A stretch of DNA of 64,000 nt from assembly GCF_900103535.1 (NCBI RefSeq), contig NZ_FNHQ01000001.1:1-64000 (forward strand), in the 5' to 3' direction. The DNA is from Megasphaera paucivorans (GTDB lineage: Bacteria > Bacillota > Negativicutes > Veillonellales > Megasphaeraceae). Shown in pieces: positions 7,530-17,730 of this stretch. Below the pieces are notes generated by a model that made no database searches, was not told the DNA's origin, and was given only the letters and a program-made list of their open reading frames with translations. Within the stretch, counting starts at the first letter, position 1. The number at the start of each line of letters is the position of its first letter. The position numbers and the translations under genes are program-made.

Positions 7530-8615
7530 TATTTTATTTACCAGCGACAACACCTGTTCAATAACTTCATCCATATCATAGTATGTATATTCTGCCAGCC
7601 GTCCACCAAATAGGACGTTACGTTCTTTTTCAGCTAATGTTCTATATCTCGCATATAATTGAGAATTTTTCATGTCATTGACAGGATAATATGCTTCTTC
7701 TCCAGGAACCCATTCTGTAGAGTACTCTTTGGTCACATACGTAACTGGCTGTTTACCAAATTCAAAATGTTTATGTTCAATACTTCTCGTATATGGAACA
7801 TCCCAAGCTGTATAATTCATAACCGCTACGCCTTGATGATTGACCTCTTCAAAGCGTTCTGTTTTAAACGCAAGACTTCTATATTCCAAATTTCCTAATT
7901 GATAATTATAATACGAATCAATAGGTCCTGTATATATAATCATTGGAGCCATATTTTTGTATTCATTGCGGTATATATTATAATCCACCCCAGTATGTAC
8001 CTCAATTCCATCTAAAAGAGCATAAATTAATTTATTGTACCCTCCTACAGGGATTCCCTGATACCGATCATTAAAATAGTTATTGTCAAAAGTATACCGC
8101 ACAGGCAGACGCTTAATAATAAATGCCGGCAGTTCTTTACAACTTCTTCCCCATTGTTTTTCTGTATATTCCTTAATTAATTTCATGTAAATATCTGTTC
8201 CCACAAGACTAATTGCCTGCTCTTCCAAATTTTTCGGTTCACCATGTATCACGGTGCGCTGTGCATTAATTTTTTTTTCTGCTTCTTTAGGTGTGACATT
8301 CCCCCATAATTTATAAAAAGTATTCATATTAAATGGCAAATTATATAGTTCTCCTTTATAGTTTGCTACTGGTGAATTAATATAATTATTAAATTCTACA
8401 AATTGATTAACATAATTCCAAACTATTTTATTAGATGTATGAAAAATATGGGCACCATATTTATGAATATGAATTCCTTCCTTTTCTTCACAATACAAAT
8501 TTCCTCCCACATGATTGCGCCGTTCTATGATTAAACAAGATTTTCCATGCTTTTTTATTTCATGAGCAAGTACACAACCGAATAGACCACTGCCTACTAT
8601 TAAATAATCATACAT
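7524..8615 (-). CDS. glf: UDP-galactopyranose mutase
   Basis: This flavoenzyme interconverts UDP-galactopyranose and UDP-galactofuranose and so supplies Galf for surface glycans. The 363 residues are typical. The FAD-binding motif YLIVGSGLFGCVLAHEI is N-terminal, followed by NHVGGNLYCEEKEGIHIHKY, GAHIFHTSN, YTEKQWGRSC, and PVGGYNKLI. A late EYTYYDMDEVIEQVL closes the family pattern. AGGAG precedes the ATG at 8615. It is the last gene of the long minus-strand glycan run and converges with the wzy-like gene. No Galf transferase could be named among the neighbours, though one of the GT2 proteins may be it. Confidence 0.95.
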   Translation of the reverse strand: MYDYLIVGSGLFGCVLAHEIKKHGKSCLIIERRNHVGGNLYCEEKEGIHIHKYGAHIFHTSNKIVWNYVNQFVEFNNYINSPVANYKGELYNLPFNMNTFYKLWGNVTPKEAEKKINAQRTVIHGEPKNLEEQAISLVGTDIYMKLIKEYTEKQWGRSCKELPAFIIKRLPVRYTFDNNYFNDRYQGIPVGGYNKLIYALLDGIEVHTGVDYNIYRNEYKNMAPMIIYTGPIDSYYNYQLGNLEYRSLAFKTERFEEVNHQGVAVMNYTAWDVPYTRSIEHKHFEFGKQPVTYVTKEYSTEWVPGEEAYYPVNDMKNSQLYARYRTLAEKERNVLFGGRLAEYTYYDMDEVIEQVLSLVNKIL

Positions 8616-8676
8616 ATCAATATCTCCTGATTAACTCATTAATAAATAAAAAAAACCAATCAATACTATTACATTT

Positions 8677-9924
8677 TCAGTCTCTTAACAAGATTTTCTT
8701 TTTCCATAAAATTCTTCCCATGATAACAGCAATAGCGGATTCCGTAACTACTGTAGTGATTGCTGTTCCCTCAGAATTAAACCATATGGTAAGAGGAAAT
8801 ATCAATAAGGTATTGATCAATGCCCCTAAACATAAACTAAAACTATATTCTTTTTCCATACCAAGGGGCAACATTGTTTCACCACCAAAAATAGTACTGA
8901 CTGCTACAATACAAGGAACAAAAGCCATAATTTGAAAAATACGAATAGACGCCTCATACTGTTCACCTAATAAAGCAATCACAATCCATCTTGAACCAAT
9001 GGTTAAGATAATTCCTACTATTCCGCCACAAATACTATAAATGTATAGTTGTTTTTTTAAAAAAAGCATTCCTTGTGTTCTAGATTTTTTTAATACTTGC
9101 GTAATATAAGGATAAATCGCTGTATTAACTGCATCTATTCCCCTCCTAACGCAATTAATCAACTTATCGGCTCCGCTATAATAACCAACTACAGTATTAT
9201 TAGTTAAGATTCCTAAAATAACTACATTACTAGTGGTATATAAGTTAACGGCTATCATAGATACAAAAATTTTCCAACCTTCTCTATAAACAGTCACACA
9301 ATTTTTTATAGAAGGTTTTACTACTAAATTCGGATAATTTCTACAAATGAGCATAATAGATAGTATACCTGCCAATAAAGGTACTATAGATTGCAATAGT
9401 CCGGCAAGTACATAATCCGCAGGCCCTGTAACAAATAAAAAAATACATATCATACTCAAAACTCTGCCAACAAAATTAAAAAAAGTAATATATCTCATCT
9501 GCTGTATGCCCTGGAAAAACCAAACAGGAAAAATCGCATTTCCAATCACAGAACAATAAAGAGCCATAAATAGATTTATATCCCAAGAAACACTAAAATA
9601 CAATTTTGAAAATGTATAAATAACACAAATAATTAAACTAATGCCTATCCACAGAAATATTTTTCCCCAAAAGTATGAAGAAAAAACAATTCCCAAAGAT
9701 TTTTTATCAGAGTTTACAATCGCCTTTGGCGCCGTTAATGTAAATCCATAATCAATGATTATATTAATGTAAGCTACTATTCCCTGCATAAATACAACTG
9801 CACCATATTGAGTCGGTCCCAATATTCTCAATAGGTAAGGCACTAAAATAAATGCCAGAATATATTCCATCCCTCTTAAAGTTAACATAGAAAATATATT
9901 CTCCATTAATCGATTTTTTTTCAT
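8677..9924 (-). CDS. wzx: Polysaccharide flippase (Wzx-type)
   Basis: This integral membrane protein of about 415 residues has some twelve predicted hydrophobic segments and belongs to the polysaccharide transport (PST) branch of the MOP superfamily. It would flip undecaprenyl-diphosphate-linked repeat units across the inner membrane. Family-like text near the N-terminus is LRGMEYILAFILVPYLLRIL with GPTQYGAVVFMQGIVAY, and GYYSGADKLIN occurs mid-protein. The frame opens at 9942, but GAGGA lies 7 bases before the ATG at 9924, which gives the start MKKNRLMENIFSM. Together with wbaP and a Wzy it defines a Wzx/Wzy-dependent locus. Confidence 0.85.
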   Translation of the reverse strand: MKKNRLMENIFSMLTLRGMEYILAFILVPYLLRILGPTQYGAVVFMQGIVAYINIIIDYGFTLTAPKAIVNSDKKSLGIVFSSYFWGKIFLWIGISLIICVIYTFSKLYFSVSWDINLFMALYCSVIGNAIFPVWFFQGIQQMRYITFFNFVGRVLSMICIFLFVTGPADYVLAGLLQSIVPLLAGILSIMLICRNYPNLVVKPSIKNCVTVYREGWKIFVSMIAVNLYTTSNVVILGILTNNTVVGYYSGADKLINCVRRGIDAVNTAIYPYITQVLKKSRTQGMLFLKKQLYIYSICGGIVGIILTIGSRWIVIALLGEQYEASIRIFQIMAFVPCIVAVSTIFGGETMLPLGMEKEYSFSLCLGALINTLLIFPLTIWFNSEGTAITTVVTESAIAVIMGRILWKKKILLRD

Positions 9925-9948
9925 TTTTAATATCCTCAACATGATTAT

Positions 9949-10947
9949 TTATCTTTTAATATCCATGTTTTTTAGTAACCATATTGTTTTATATAAAAAG
10001 GGCATATATTTAAACATTACAAATTTAAATCGATCTTTTTTAGTTATTTTTAATCCATTTTGAATTAATATATTTGCCCGTTCCATACATATATTTAAAA
10101 TAGCTGTATTTTTACTTTTTTCAATACTAGTAAGACAGCAAATCTCCTGCAAGACAAACAAGCAAGCATTAAACACTAACATATATCCCATATTCATAAT
10201 ATCTAATGTATCCAATTTATATCGCTGCAATTGTTTTATCTGTTCTTGTCTTGCCAACACCCAATCATAATGTACTTTATTGGACGTATTTAATATACTC
10301 CCATCTCTCTTCACGTAATTATAAAGACATAAATCTATAAATCTTACTTGCGTCGATTTATAAAATAATTCTATTATTACGTAAACATCTTCAAAAATTT
10401 TATTTTTAGGATACCGAACTCCTTTAAATAGCGAATAATGATATAACTTATTCCAGGCGTAGGATCCAATACAAATATCCGCTCCCCTGGTTCCTCTTAT
10501 TTCATCTCGCAAATAGCAAGTAATTGCTTTTTCTCCCGTAACGCTGCAATTCGCATAATAAATGGGTATTTTTCGCAATTTCTTTACTACATAAAATCCA
10601 CATACAGTTATCCCTTTAGATTGTTTATTATAATAAAGTTGCCTATACATATCTGCTTCGATAAAATCATCCCCATCAACAAAACCTATATATTCACCCT
10701 GCGCTATATCTAACCCTGCATTTCTTGCCTCAGAAATCCCTCCATTATTTTTATGTATAACTTGAATACGACTATCCTTTGCCTCCCATTGATCACAAAT
10801 TTTTCCTGATGCATCAGTAGATCCATCATCTACAAGAATAATCTCTAATTTTTTATAGGATTGTTCTACAATAGATTCAATACATTGATTTATATAAGAT
10901 TCTACATTGTATACAGCAACAATAATAGAGATTATAGATTTTCCCAT
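9949..10947 (-). CDS. Glycosyltransferase, family 2
   Basis: This 332-residue GT-A fold transferase adds one sugar to the lipid-linked repeat unit at the inner face of the membrane. The N-terminal domain shows ISIIVAVYNVESYINQCI, VDDGSTDASGKICDQW, GGISEARNAGLDIAQGEY and the metal-binding FVDGDDFIEADMY (DXD). The C-terminal third is helical and probably contacts the membrane or the acceptor. AGGAG lies 6 bases before the ATG. Donor and acceptor cannot be read from the sequence. It is one of three similar GT2 proteins in this locus, the others being at 12094 and 15548. Confidence 0.85.
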   Translation of the reverse strand: MGKSIISIIVAVYNVESYINQCIESIVEQSYKKLEIILVDDGSTDASGKICDQWEAKDSRIQVIHKNNGGISEARNAGLDIAQGEYIGFVDGDDFIEADMYRQLYYNKQSKGITVCGFYVVKKLRKIPIYYANCSVTGEKAITCYLRDEIRGTRGADICIGSYAWNKLYHYSLFKGVRYPKNKIFEDVYVIIELFYKSTQVRFIDLCLYNYVKRDGSILNTSNKVHYDWVLARQEQIKQLQRYKLDTLDIMNMGYMLVFNACLFVLQEICCLTSIEKSKNTAILNICMERANILIQNGLKITKKDRFKFVMFKYMPFLYKTIWLLKNMDIKR

Positions 10948-10974
10948 TTTAAACTCCTAATGAATCTTGTCATA

Positions 10975-12093
10975 TTACCTACTAGTTTTTAAATATAACT
11001 GCTCTATTTTTTTTACCTCATTCTCTATGTCATATCCAGCAGAAACAACCGCCGACTTCATATTTATTCTTTGAATAATTGTATATTTCAGAATAAGTTC
11101 AATCCACTTTTGAACATCAGATAAATTGCAAAAATGTACTAAATTGGTAATGGCAACTTCTTTTATTATATTTTCCGAAAAGAAACAAGGCAATCCCGCC
11201 GTTTGAGCTTCAATACCCACGATTGCAAATCCTTCAAAATATGATGGGAAAACAAAACAATCCATGGCTTGCATCAATTCATTTACATCATTTCTCATAC
11301 CTAAAAAATATACATAATCATTTAATTCTAATTTATCAACCATTTTTTTGATGTTAAGAAAATAATAATCATTTTCTGCCGCTCCACCAACTAAAAGTAA
11401 ACAAGCATTATTTTTCTTTTTTCGCAATTCATAAAACACACGAATCAAAAATTCGTGATTTTTTTGATAGCTAAACCGCCCTACATGCCCTATAACAAAC
11501 TTATTATCTAACCCTAGTTCTCTCCTCTTTTTTTTTCGAATCGCTTCATTAAAAGCAAAGGAATCTGTACATATAGCATTATGTATAATTATGAATTCTT
11601 TATTTTTAAACATCCATTTTCCTGCGACTTTCGAACACGCCCAAAAATCAGTGGCTGAATAAAACATAATCTTTCTGTTAATCCATACTAAAAAATTACG
11701 CATTATTCCCATTGAAACTTCATCACCATTGTTGTGTGAATGAATAATTCTTCTGTGTATACCCATAATTTTACCTATAAACAAAGGAAAAACATAGTAT
11801 AAATGACATACATTCAAAACAATTGCTGTATAATTTTTTCGTTCTTTTTTTAACAATTTCCACCATTGGTAATAATGTTTAAGTGGGTTTTTACTGCGAC
11901 GGCATATATTAAATATAAAATTCCCATTATGCCTTATTTCTTTTTCAAAAACAATAGATTGATCTGCCGTTATATTAACAAAATCATATGTAATTTTTGA
12001 ATGATCTAAATGCCGATATTGTTCCATCAAATATGTTTCCATTCCCCCTATGTTGTCAGTCATTCCTACTTGTAAAATTCTAATTTTGTCCAT
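10975..12093 (-). CDS. Glycosyltransferase, family 4-like (GT-B)
   Basis: This is a 372-residue retaining GT-B transferase. The N-terminal IRILQVGMTDNIGGMETYLM is the acceptor-side glycine loop of the family. The C-terminal half has VIGHVGRFSYQKNHEFLI, LLVGGAAEND, YVYFLGMRNDVNELMQAMD, and the donor-binding EX7E-type stretch VFPSYFEGFAIVGIEAQTAG. It acts in the cytoplasm on the growing repeat unit. AAAGGTGA precedes the ATG at 12093, and the stop codon of the upstream GT2 gene lies within this leader, so the two genes are coupled. Sugar specificity is unknown. Confidence 0.85.
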   Translation of the reverse strand: MDKIRILQVGMTDNIGGMETYLMEQYRHLDHSKITYDFVNITADQSIVFEKEIRHNGNFIFNICRRSKNPLKHYYQWWKLLKKERKNYTAIVLNVCHLYYVFPLFIGKIMGIHRRIIHSHNNGDEVSMGIMRNFLVWINRKIMFYSATDFWACSKVAGKWMFKNKEFIIIHNAICTDSFAFNEAIRKKKRRELGLDNKFVIGHVGRFSYQKNHEFLIRVFYELRKKKNNACLLLVGGAAENDYYFLNIKKMVDKLELNDYVYFLGMRNDVNELMQAMDCFVFPSYFEGFAIVGIEAQTAGLPCFFSENIIKEVAITNLVHFCNLSDVQKWIELILKYTIIQRINMKSAVVSAGYDIENEVKKIEQLYLKTSR

Positions 12094-13158
12094 TTATTTT
12101 TTCACCTTTGAAAATAAAACACGAAATTTTTTTTTCACATAATTAATCGTCTTGCATTCCCATAATATTAAAAAAATGTATTCATGTTGTAATACATATG
12201 TCAATATTTTTACTTTAATAGATCTGTTAACAAATTTAATTTTTCTAAATTTACTAAATAATTCAGATTGAAAAATCTCTTTTAATTTACAGTTTGCTTC
12301 CTTAGACGATTCATAAAGTAATCTTTGACTAATTGCCGAATAAATATACCTTGTATATAGCCAATATATATCCTGTGAAATTTCACTGGTTAAAAGTTCC
12401 CATTCTTCATATTTTTTTAGCAGAGAGTTTATTTTAATAACATGTAAGTCATAATATTTTACATTTCTTTTTGTAGACAAACTATTTTCTACTCTCTTCG
12501 CATAATGATACCCACATACTGACAAACAAGTTAAAGAAGTTGCTTTATCAAATGCATCCAAATTAAACATAAAATCTTCATTTACTTTAAAATTTATGTC
12601 AAACAAAAATTTATATTTCCGCAATAACGTCATATTATAAAATGTATTCCAAAGATATCCAAATAATGGCAACTTTTCCATCTCAATAATATATTTCCTT
12701 ATTTCAGCTTGATTCATAAATACATGATCAGGTATCCCAACTTTTTTAGAACCTATATATCTCTCCTTTCTGTCATAATATTCTTCTATACATCCATATT
12801 TTATTATATCAGTTTGACATTGCTGTATACTTTGATGCACCGTCTTAAAAATATTACAATCTATTACGTCATCCGCATCAACAAAAGTTAAATATTTTCC
12901 TTTAACCCACTTTAAGCCTTCATTACGAGCATTGGCAACACCTAAATTTTTATCAGTTTGTTTTAAAATAATTCTCGAATCTATTTTTTTATACTTTTCG
13001 CAAATTTTTTTACTTAAATCATCAGAACAATCATCTATAATAATTAACTCAAAATTTTCAAATTTTTGGTTTAAAATACTTTCAATTGCTTTTCCTATAT
13101 ACTTTTCAGTATTGTAAACAGGCATAATTACACTAAAAAACGGATAAATTAAACTCAT
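12094..13158 (-). CDS. Glycosyltransferase, family 2
   Basis: This GT-A transferase of about 354 residues begins FFSVIMPVYNTEKYIGKAIE. It carries ELIIIDDCSDDLSKKICE, NLGVANARNEGLKWVKGKY and the metal site TFVDADDVIDCN. The frame opens at a GTG (13167), but AGGTG 6 bases before the ATG at 13158 makes that the likely start. The C-terminus is long, lysine-rich and AT-biased. It is coupled to the downstream GT4 gene. Donor and linkage cannot be inferred. Confidence 0.85.
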   Translation of the reverse strand: MSLIYPFFSVIMPVYNTEKYIGKAIESILNQKFENFELIIIDDCSDDLSKKICEKYKKIDSRIILKQTDKNLGVANARNEGLKWVKGKYLTFVDADDVIDCNIFKTVHQSIQQCQTDIIKYGCIEEYYDRKERYIGSKKVGIPDHVFMNQAEIRKYIIEMEKLPLFGYLWNTFYNMTLLRKYKFLFDINFKVNEDFMFNLDAFDKATSLTCLSVCGYHYAKRVENSLSTKRNVKYYDLHVIKINSLLKKYEEWELLTSEISQDIYWLYTRYIYSAISQRLLYESSKEANCKLKEIFQSELFSKFRKIKFVNRSIKVKILTYVLQHEYIFLILWECKTINYVKKKFRVLFSKVKK

Positions 13159-13206
13159 TGTATTCACCTATTGCACACTATGAACTCTAAAAAGGTACTT
13201 AAAAAA

Positions 13207-13986
13207 TTATCTACCTATATCAATTTGCTTTCCTATCCATTTTCTCAATAAAAAATCGCTGCCTTTCTTTAACCAATTCTGCTTTTCCATGAAAGATACA
13301 TTTTGTTCTCTATAATCAATTTGATTTTTCTCTAACCAAACATCCAATAATAGTTCGCTTACGAATCCATAGACTCTAGCTTCATAAGAATTATAACTAG
13401 AAATATCTATTCTTTTTTCTAATTCAAATAAAATATTAAAAAGCCACTGGCAATATTTATCACATAAATCATGCCGCATTACAAACATATTAAACATGTG
13501 CGCCCATGTACGATTCATAACTTTTTTAAAAGCAGGTATATAATCCGGACATATTTCCGCAATCACTTGTTCCGTCATACTTAATCCCTCTTGACAGTGT
13601 GCATGATTATAATGAGAGCGATTAGTCTCAATATAGTATTTTCGTCTGTCCGCTACAATAACCGGGTAATTTTGTAATAACTTTTTCCAATCAGATGCTC
13701 TCATTATTTGCTTTTTCTTTTTTTCTATATTCCGTACTTCTTTCCGTGTAAAATATCTTCTATAATGAACCAGCCCTATATAATCTCCCCCCTCGTTTTT
13801 CCAAACCCAATATAACCCTGTCAATTCACAAAAATTAGGATTTTTCAAAGAGATACTATGTCCTGTATTATCTTTAATATATCCTAAGTTTTCCTTTCCT
13901 TCTGCGCCTACATGCAATGGAATGTATATTGAATCGTCAGGCATCCAATATTGTTTATGAGTCATTATAAAAATTTTTATATCCAC
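13207..13986 (-). CDS. DUF4422 protein, probable glycosyltransferase
   Basis: About 259 residues match the DUF4422 family: the start MDIKIFIMTHKQYWMPDD, IPLHVGAEGKENLGYIKDNT, SISLKNPNFCELTGLYWVWK, and DYIGLVHYRRYFTRKEV. These proteins sit in capsule and LPS loci and some are thought to be glycosyltransferases (for example the exopolysaccharide Galf or galactosyl enzymes); the exact reaction is not established here. A TTG at 14010 would overlap wbaP, but the GTG at 13986 just after the wbaP stop, with AAGGGG 9 bases upstream, gives the usual family N-terminus. Being beside wbaP and with glf in the locus, it is a candidate for transfer of Gal or Galf. Confidence 0.75.
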   Translation of the reverse strand: MDIKIFIMTHKQYWMPDDSIYIPLHVGAEGKENLGYIKDNTGHSISLKNPNFCELTGLYWVWKNEGGDYIGLVHYRRYFTRKEVRNIEKKKKQIMRASDWKKLLQNYPVIVADRRKYYIETNRSHYNHAHCQEGLSMTEQVIAEICPDYIPAFKKVMNRTWAHMFNMFVMRHDLCDKYCQWLFNILFELEKRIDISSYNSYEARVYGFVSELLLDVWLEKNQIDYREQNVSFMEKQNWLKKGSDFLLRKWIGKQIDIGR

Positions 13987-13987
13987 A

Positions 13988-15460
13988 TTAGTATGCCCCT
14001 TTTCCTCCAATTACGACTTTAATCGTCCGCCAAATTAATACTACGTCAAACCATACATTCCAATTTCGCACATACCATGTATCCATTTGAACGCGTTCAT
14101 TATAGTCAATATCACTTCGTCCACTAGTCTGCCACATTCCTGTTATGCTTGGCCGAACCATATAATAATCCTCTATATATTTGCCATAGCGCAAAACCTC
14201 TTTTTGAACAATAGGTCTCGGTCCAACTAGGCTCATTTCTCCTTTTAGCACATTAAACAGTTGTGGCAGTTCATCTAAACTGGTTTTTCGGAGAAAAATA
14301 CCTATTCGTGTAATTCGTGGATCATTCTTTAATTTAAAATTCCTTTCCCATTCAACACGAGCTGTGGGGTTATTTTTTAATACTTGCTGCAACTTTTCAT
14401 CAGCATTTACACACATACTACGAAATTTATAACAAGAAAACAGCTTTCCATTTTTTCCTATTCTCTTATGCTTAAAAATCACAGGCCCCGGTGAATCTAT
14501 ATAAATAAAAAAGGCTATAAACATAAGAAGCGGTGATAAACAAATCATATTTACAATTGTACAAACAATATCAAAAATACGCTTAATCCAGCGATTATAC
14601 CAATGAGCCAAATTGTTCCGCACGCTGAAAGCAACAATATGCCCATCAATAAAACTTTCCATATCTAATACAGCCAATGGCATATTCCCCATATCCGGCA
14701 CAAAAGAAATAGATTTTACCAACGGCTGCAACCGATATACAATTTCCTGCACCGCATTCGTATTAAGCCCAGGGGCAATTACGATTACATGGCGCACACC
14801 GGTTTCTTTAATAACACGTTCTGCATCCTGAAATTTTCCCAACTGCGGCATCATGGACGCAACTTTAGGATTTGGCACGTGATCCTCCAGATACCCGATA
14901 AGATGATGTCCCATTCCCGTATCATGTTGAAAATATTCTAATATCAAGGCTGCCGTTTTCCCTGCTCCCATAACTAGTACCGGAATTTGCAATATACAAA
15001 ACTTTTCTAGCATCTTTTTTACAATAAACCGAAATAATATAATAATAAAAAATGAAAATACCCATAAAAACAACAAGAACAATCGTGACGTAGTACCGGC
15101 TATTTGTGCCGCATACATTAAAACAATAATGGTTGCTGTCGCATATACATTAGCATTAAATATACAAGAAATCGTACGCCAAAATTGTATTCGCCGTACA
15201 TATAATCCATTAGCCTGCATAAAAAAAACGTATATAACTGGGCATATGACATACCAACTCAACCAAGATATATGAAGGATTCCTCCGTTGGGTATAAAAA
15301 AATTCCGCAGGTAAAACGCTAATGATTCTGCACATACTATAGCACAGTAATCTCCTAGCATTAAAACAAGCGGTAATATAATTGTCGTATATTTGTTTTT
15401 TATAGAAATAGTATTTTCATTATGTAATTTATAGGCAGACATAAAAGGCCACACCTTCAT
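13988..15460 (-). CDS. wbaP: Undecaprenyl-phosphate sugar-1-phosphate transferase (WbaP type)
   Basis: This polyisoprenyl-phosphate hexose-1-phosphate transferase starts repeat-unit synthesis by loading a sugar phosphate (galactose in WbaP) on undecaprenyl phosphate. It has 490 residues: about four N-terminal membrane segments, a central Rossmann-like domain ([26 protein letters not shown]), then the bacterial sugar transferase domain (PF02397). That domain shows [46 protein letters not shown], and [20 protein letters not shown]. The architecture is that of WbaP/WcaJ rather than the short PglC form. The ATG at 15442, with AAGGTG upstream, may be the real start in place of 15460. The sugar is not proven. 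Confidence 0.9.
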   Translation of the reverse strand: MKVWPFMSAYKLHNENTISIKNKYTTIILPLVLMLGDYCAIVCAESLAFYLRNFFIPNGGILHISWLSWYVICPVIYVFFMQANGLYVRRIQFWRTISCIFNANVYATATIIVLMYAAQIAGTTSRLFLLFLWVFSFFIIILFRFIVKKMLEKFCILQIPVLVMGAGKTAALILEYFQHDTGMGHHLIGYLEDHVPNPKVASMMPQLGKFQDAERVIKETGVRHVIVIAPGLNTNAVQEIVYRLQPLVKSISFVPDMGNMPLAVLDMESFIDGHIVAFSVRNNLAHWYNRWIKRIFDIVCTIVNMICLSPLLMFIAFFIYIDSPGPVIFKHKRIGKNGKLFSCYKFRSMCVNADEKLQQVLKNNPTARVEWERNFKLKNDPRITRIGIFLRKTSLDELPQLFNVLKGEMSLVGPRPIVQKEVLRYGKYIEDYYMVRPSITGMWQTSGRSDIDYNERVQMDTWYVRNWNVWFDVVLIWRTIKVVIGGKGAY

Positions 15461-15547
15461 TTGTGTTTTATTCTCAATAAAAATGAAATTTCACTTCTGT
15501 TATATTAATACTATAAAATTATATGCATAAATAAGAATTCATTAAAT

Positions 15548-16522
15548 TCAGTGTTTTATATTTTTTAAATATTTAGGGTAGTAATGAATTATCGATGCTA
15601 TCCGATATGATTTTATATACGTTTTATATTCCCAAAATTTTCCATAGGATACCGCTCCAGAGTCCAAATATTTATTTATTATTACGCCATATCGATTTAT
15701 AATATGATAATATTCATCCTTTTCGCGATATTTAATCGTGTATCGAATAAGCGCAAATATTGCTTTAACATATTCTTCAAAAGCGTATTTTTGAAGAACT
15801 TCTTCTGATTTTTGAGAAAGAATCAGTTGATAGATTCGTTTACGAGCCCGAAAATTACCTTTCCATATGTCATAATTTCCATCCTGCCAAGATAAACTAC
15901 TTGGATGCTGCATATAATGATACAAAATTTGAGGAAGTACAACCACAGTATTACATTGCATTAACACTTCTGTAATAAAAAGCTGATCTTCAGAATAAAC
16001 GATAGTTTCATCAAAACGGACAGACTTTATCAAATTTTTACAAAAGACTTTATTCCATATACACCCGGTACCCACTTTTTCATTTAATAATAATTCTAAT
16101 GGATGTCTGCAAATTATAGGAACTGTACTAAAATTATAAACAGAAGGCTTATATATAACTTCTGCAACGAATCCACACATAGCAATATCCGCATGACTTC
16201 GTTCCAATGCTTCTATTAAATTCTGATACATATCTGGTTCAATTAAATCATCTGCATCTACAAAAACAATATATTGTCCTATTGATTCTGTTAACCCACT
16301 ATTTCTAGCAGAACTTACGCCGCCATTTTCTTTATGTAGTACTCTGATTCTAGCATCCTGTAACAAAAATTTGTTGCAAATTTTCAAACTGCTATCTGTA
16401 GAACCATCATCTACAAGAAGTAATTCAAAATCATAATAAGATTGTCTCAAAATAGACTTAATGGTATCTTCTAAATATTTTTCCGCATTATATATAGGAA
16501 CAATTATACTAAGTTTTGTCAT
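15548..16522 (-). CDS. Glycosyltransferase, family 2
   Basis: This 324-residue GT-A transferase starts with KLSIIVPIYNAEKYLEDTI. It carries ELLLVDDGSTDSSLKICNKF, GGVSSARNSGLTESIGQYI and the metal-binding FVDADDLIEPDMY, all closely spaced as in capsule and exopolysaccharide GT2 enzymes. The C-terminal part (IVYSEDQLFITEVL, then aromatic helices) resembles that of the GT2 at 9949. AGGTAA stands 6 bases before the ATG. It lies upstream of wbaP with a 90-base gap. Donor sugar unknown. Confidence 0.85.
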   Translation of the reverse strand: MTKLSIIVPIYNAEKYLEDTIKSILRQSYYDFELLLVDDGSTDSSLKICNKFLLQDARIRVLHKENGGVSSARNSGLTESIGQYIVFVDADDLIEPDMYQNLIEALERSHADIAMCGFVAEVIYKPSVYNFSTVPIICRHPLELLLNEKVGTGCIWNKVFCKNLIKSVRFDETIVYSEDQLFITEVLMQCNTVVVLPQILYHYMQHPSSLSWQDGNYDIWKGNFRARKRIYQLILSQKSEEVLQKYAFEEYVKAIFALIRYTIKYREKDEYYHIINRYGVIINKYLDSGAVSYGKFWEYKTYIKSYRIASIIHYYPKYLKNIKH

Positions 16523-16535
16523 ACGTATTTACCTG

Positions 16536-17717
16536 TTACCCTCTTTGAATAATAAAAACTGTTAGTCCCCAGTAAAACCAAAACAGATTCATTACATATC
16601 GACCAAAAAACGCATAATCAAAAAAGCCGTAAACAATTATGGCTGAAAAACAAAGCAGCATCCCACCAATCCAATTTAATCTCCGTAACGTATCCACCAT
16701 AGATATTACGCCATATTTTAACATTGTATGCCATTGAAAAATCAATAAAAGCAAAAAACCGCTGAGTCCAATAAGGCCATTTTCATTAGCAGACTGAAGA
16801 AAAATATTATGAGGCGATTGGATATTTTTTTCTCTTCCAGGCAATTCAAATCGAGTATGATACACTTCTCCCCATTTTTTCGTACCAATGCCAAACACTG
16901 GGTGTTCTTTAAATATTTGTTCAGAAACTTGCATTAGATATACTCGTCCATCATTTTGTAATTGATTGTGCATACGCGTTTCCAACACATTTGACGAAAA
17001 GCAAGTTACACCAAACCCAACTATCAATAGTATGGGAATAACAAATTTCAATAATTTCCAATATTGCGCTTTAATGATTAGTATCAACATACCAAAAAAT
17101 ACAACTGCCATAACAATTACAGCACTGCGGGTACCTGTCATGGCAATAATATGACATCCTGCTACAAATACAATAAAAGAAATACAACAAAAAGAAAAAT
17201 TTTCTTTCCCATACATGATAATTCCAAAAAGTAAAAATGGCAGCATCGTAATTAATACAGATGCCAGTCCCAATGGCCATGAAAAGGTTCCCATCAACCG
17301 TCCTTCAATATAATGAGGATGCATAAACGTATCAAAACATATGTAAATAACAGAAACAATTAACCCTATCCATACTATTTTTGGTATATTTATATCATCC
17401 TTCGCAATAATGCCAAATAACAAAAATGGTGCCATCCGTTCGACATAGTGACCAATTTCACTGATATCACCCTGATTAAAAAAATATGAAAAAATCATAG
17501 TACCAATAAAAACCATCATAAAAAGCCAAGATTTTCTATATAAAGAGCTAGTCCACATATTTCCTAATATAGGATAATCATATAGCCTGCATACTAAAAT
17601 ATGGCTTAAAAATGATAATATAAAAAACCATCCTTGGTTAATCCCACACCCTACTGTCAAAAGCAATACTGGTAATACCTGTATATATAGTTTATATTTT
17701 TCAGCACACTCTCTCAA
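16536..17717 (-). CDS. O-antigen ligase / polymerase family protein (Wzy_C type)
   Basis: This membrane protein of about 393 residues has some eleven hydrophobic segments. The Wzy_C landmarks are AMTGTRSAVIVMAVVFFG, the periplasmic HPVFGIGTKKWGEVYHTRF, and the conserved SPHNIFLQSANENGLIGL. The H-N-x-x-L pattern and the neighbours (a WaaE-like core transferase and wbaP) make a WaaL-type ligase plausible, leaving the protein at 6315 as Wzy; this split is inference. A GTG at 17726 opens the frame, but AGGTG 6 bases before a TTG at 17717 argues for the latter. It follows the GT11 gene by a few bases. Confidence 0.75.
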   Translation of the reverse strand: MRECAEKYKLYIQVLPVLLLTVGCGINQGWFFILSFLSHILVCRLYDYPILGNMWTSSLYRKSWLFMMVFIGTMIFSYFFNQGDISEIGHYVERMAPFLLFGIIAKDDINIPKIVWIGLIVSVIYICFDTFMHPHYIEGRLMGTFSWPLGLASVLITMLPFLLFGIIMYGKENFSFCCISFIVFVAGCHIIAMTGTRSAVIVMAVVFFGMLILIIKAQYWKLLKFVIPILLIVGFGVTCFSSNVLETRMHNQLQNDGRVYLMQVSEQIFKEHPVFGIGTKKWGEVYHTRFELPGREKNIQSPHNIFLQSANENGLIGLSGFLLLLIFQWHTMLKYGVISMVDTLRRLNWIGGMLLCFSAIIVYGFFDYAFFGRYVMNLFWFYWGLTVFIIQRG

Positions 17718-17730
17718 ATTATACACCTAC

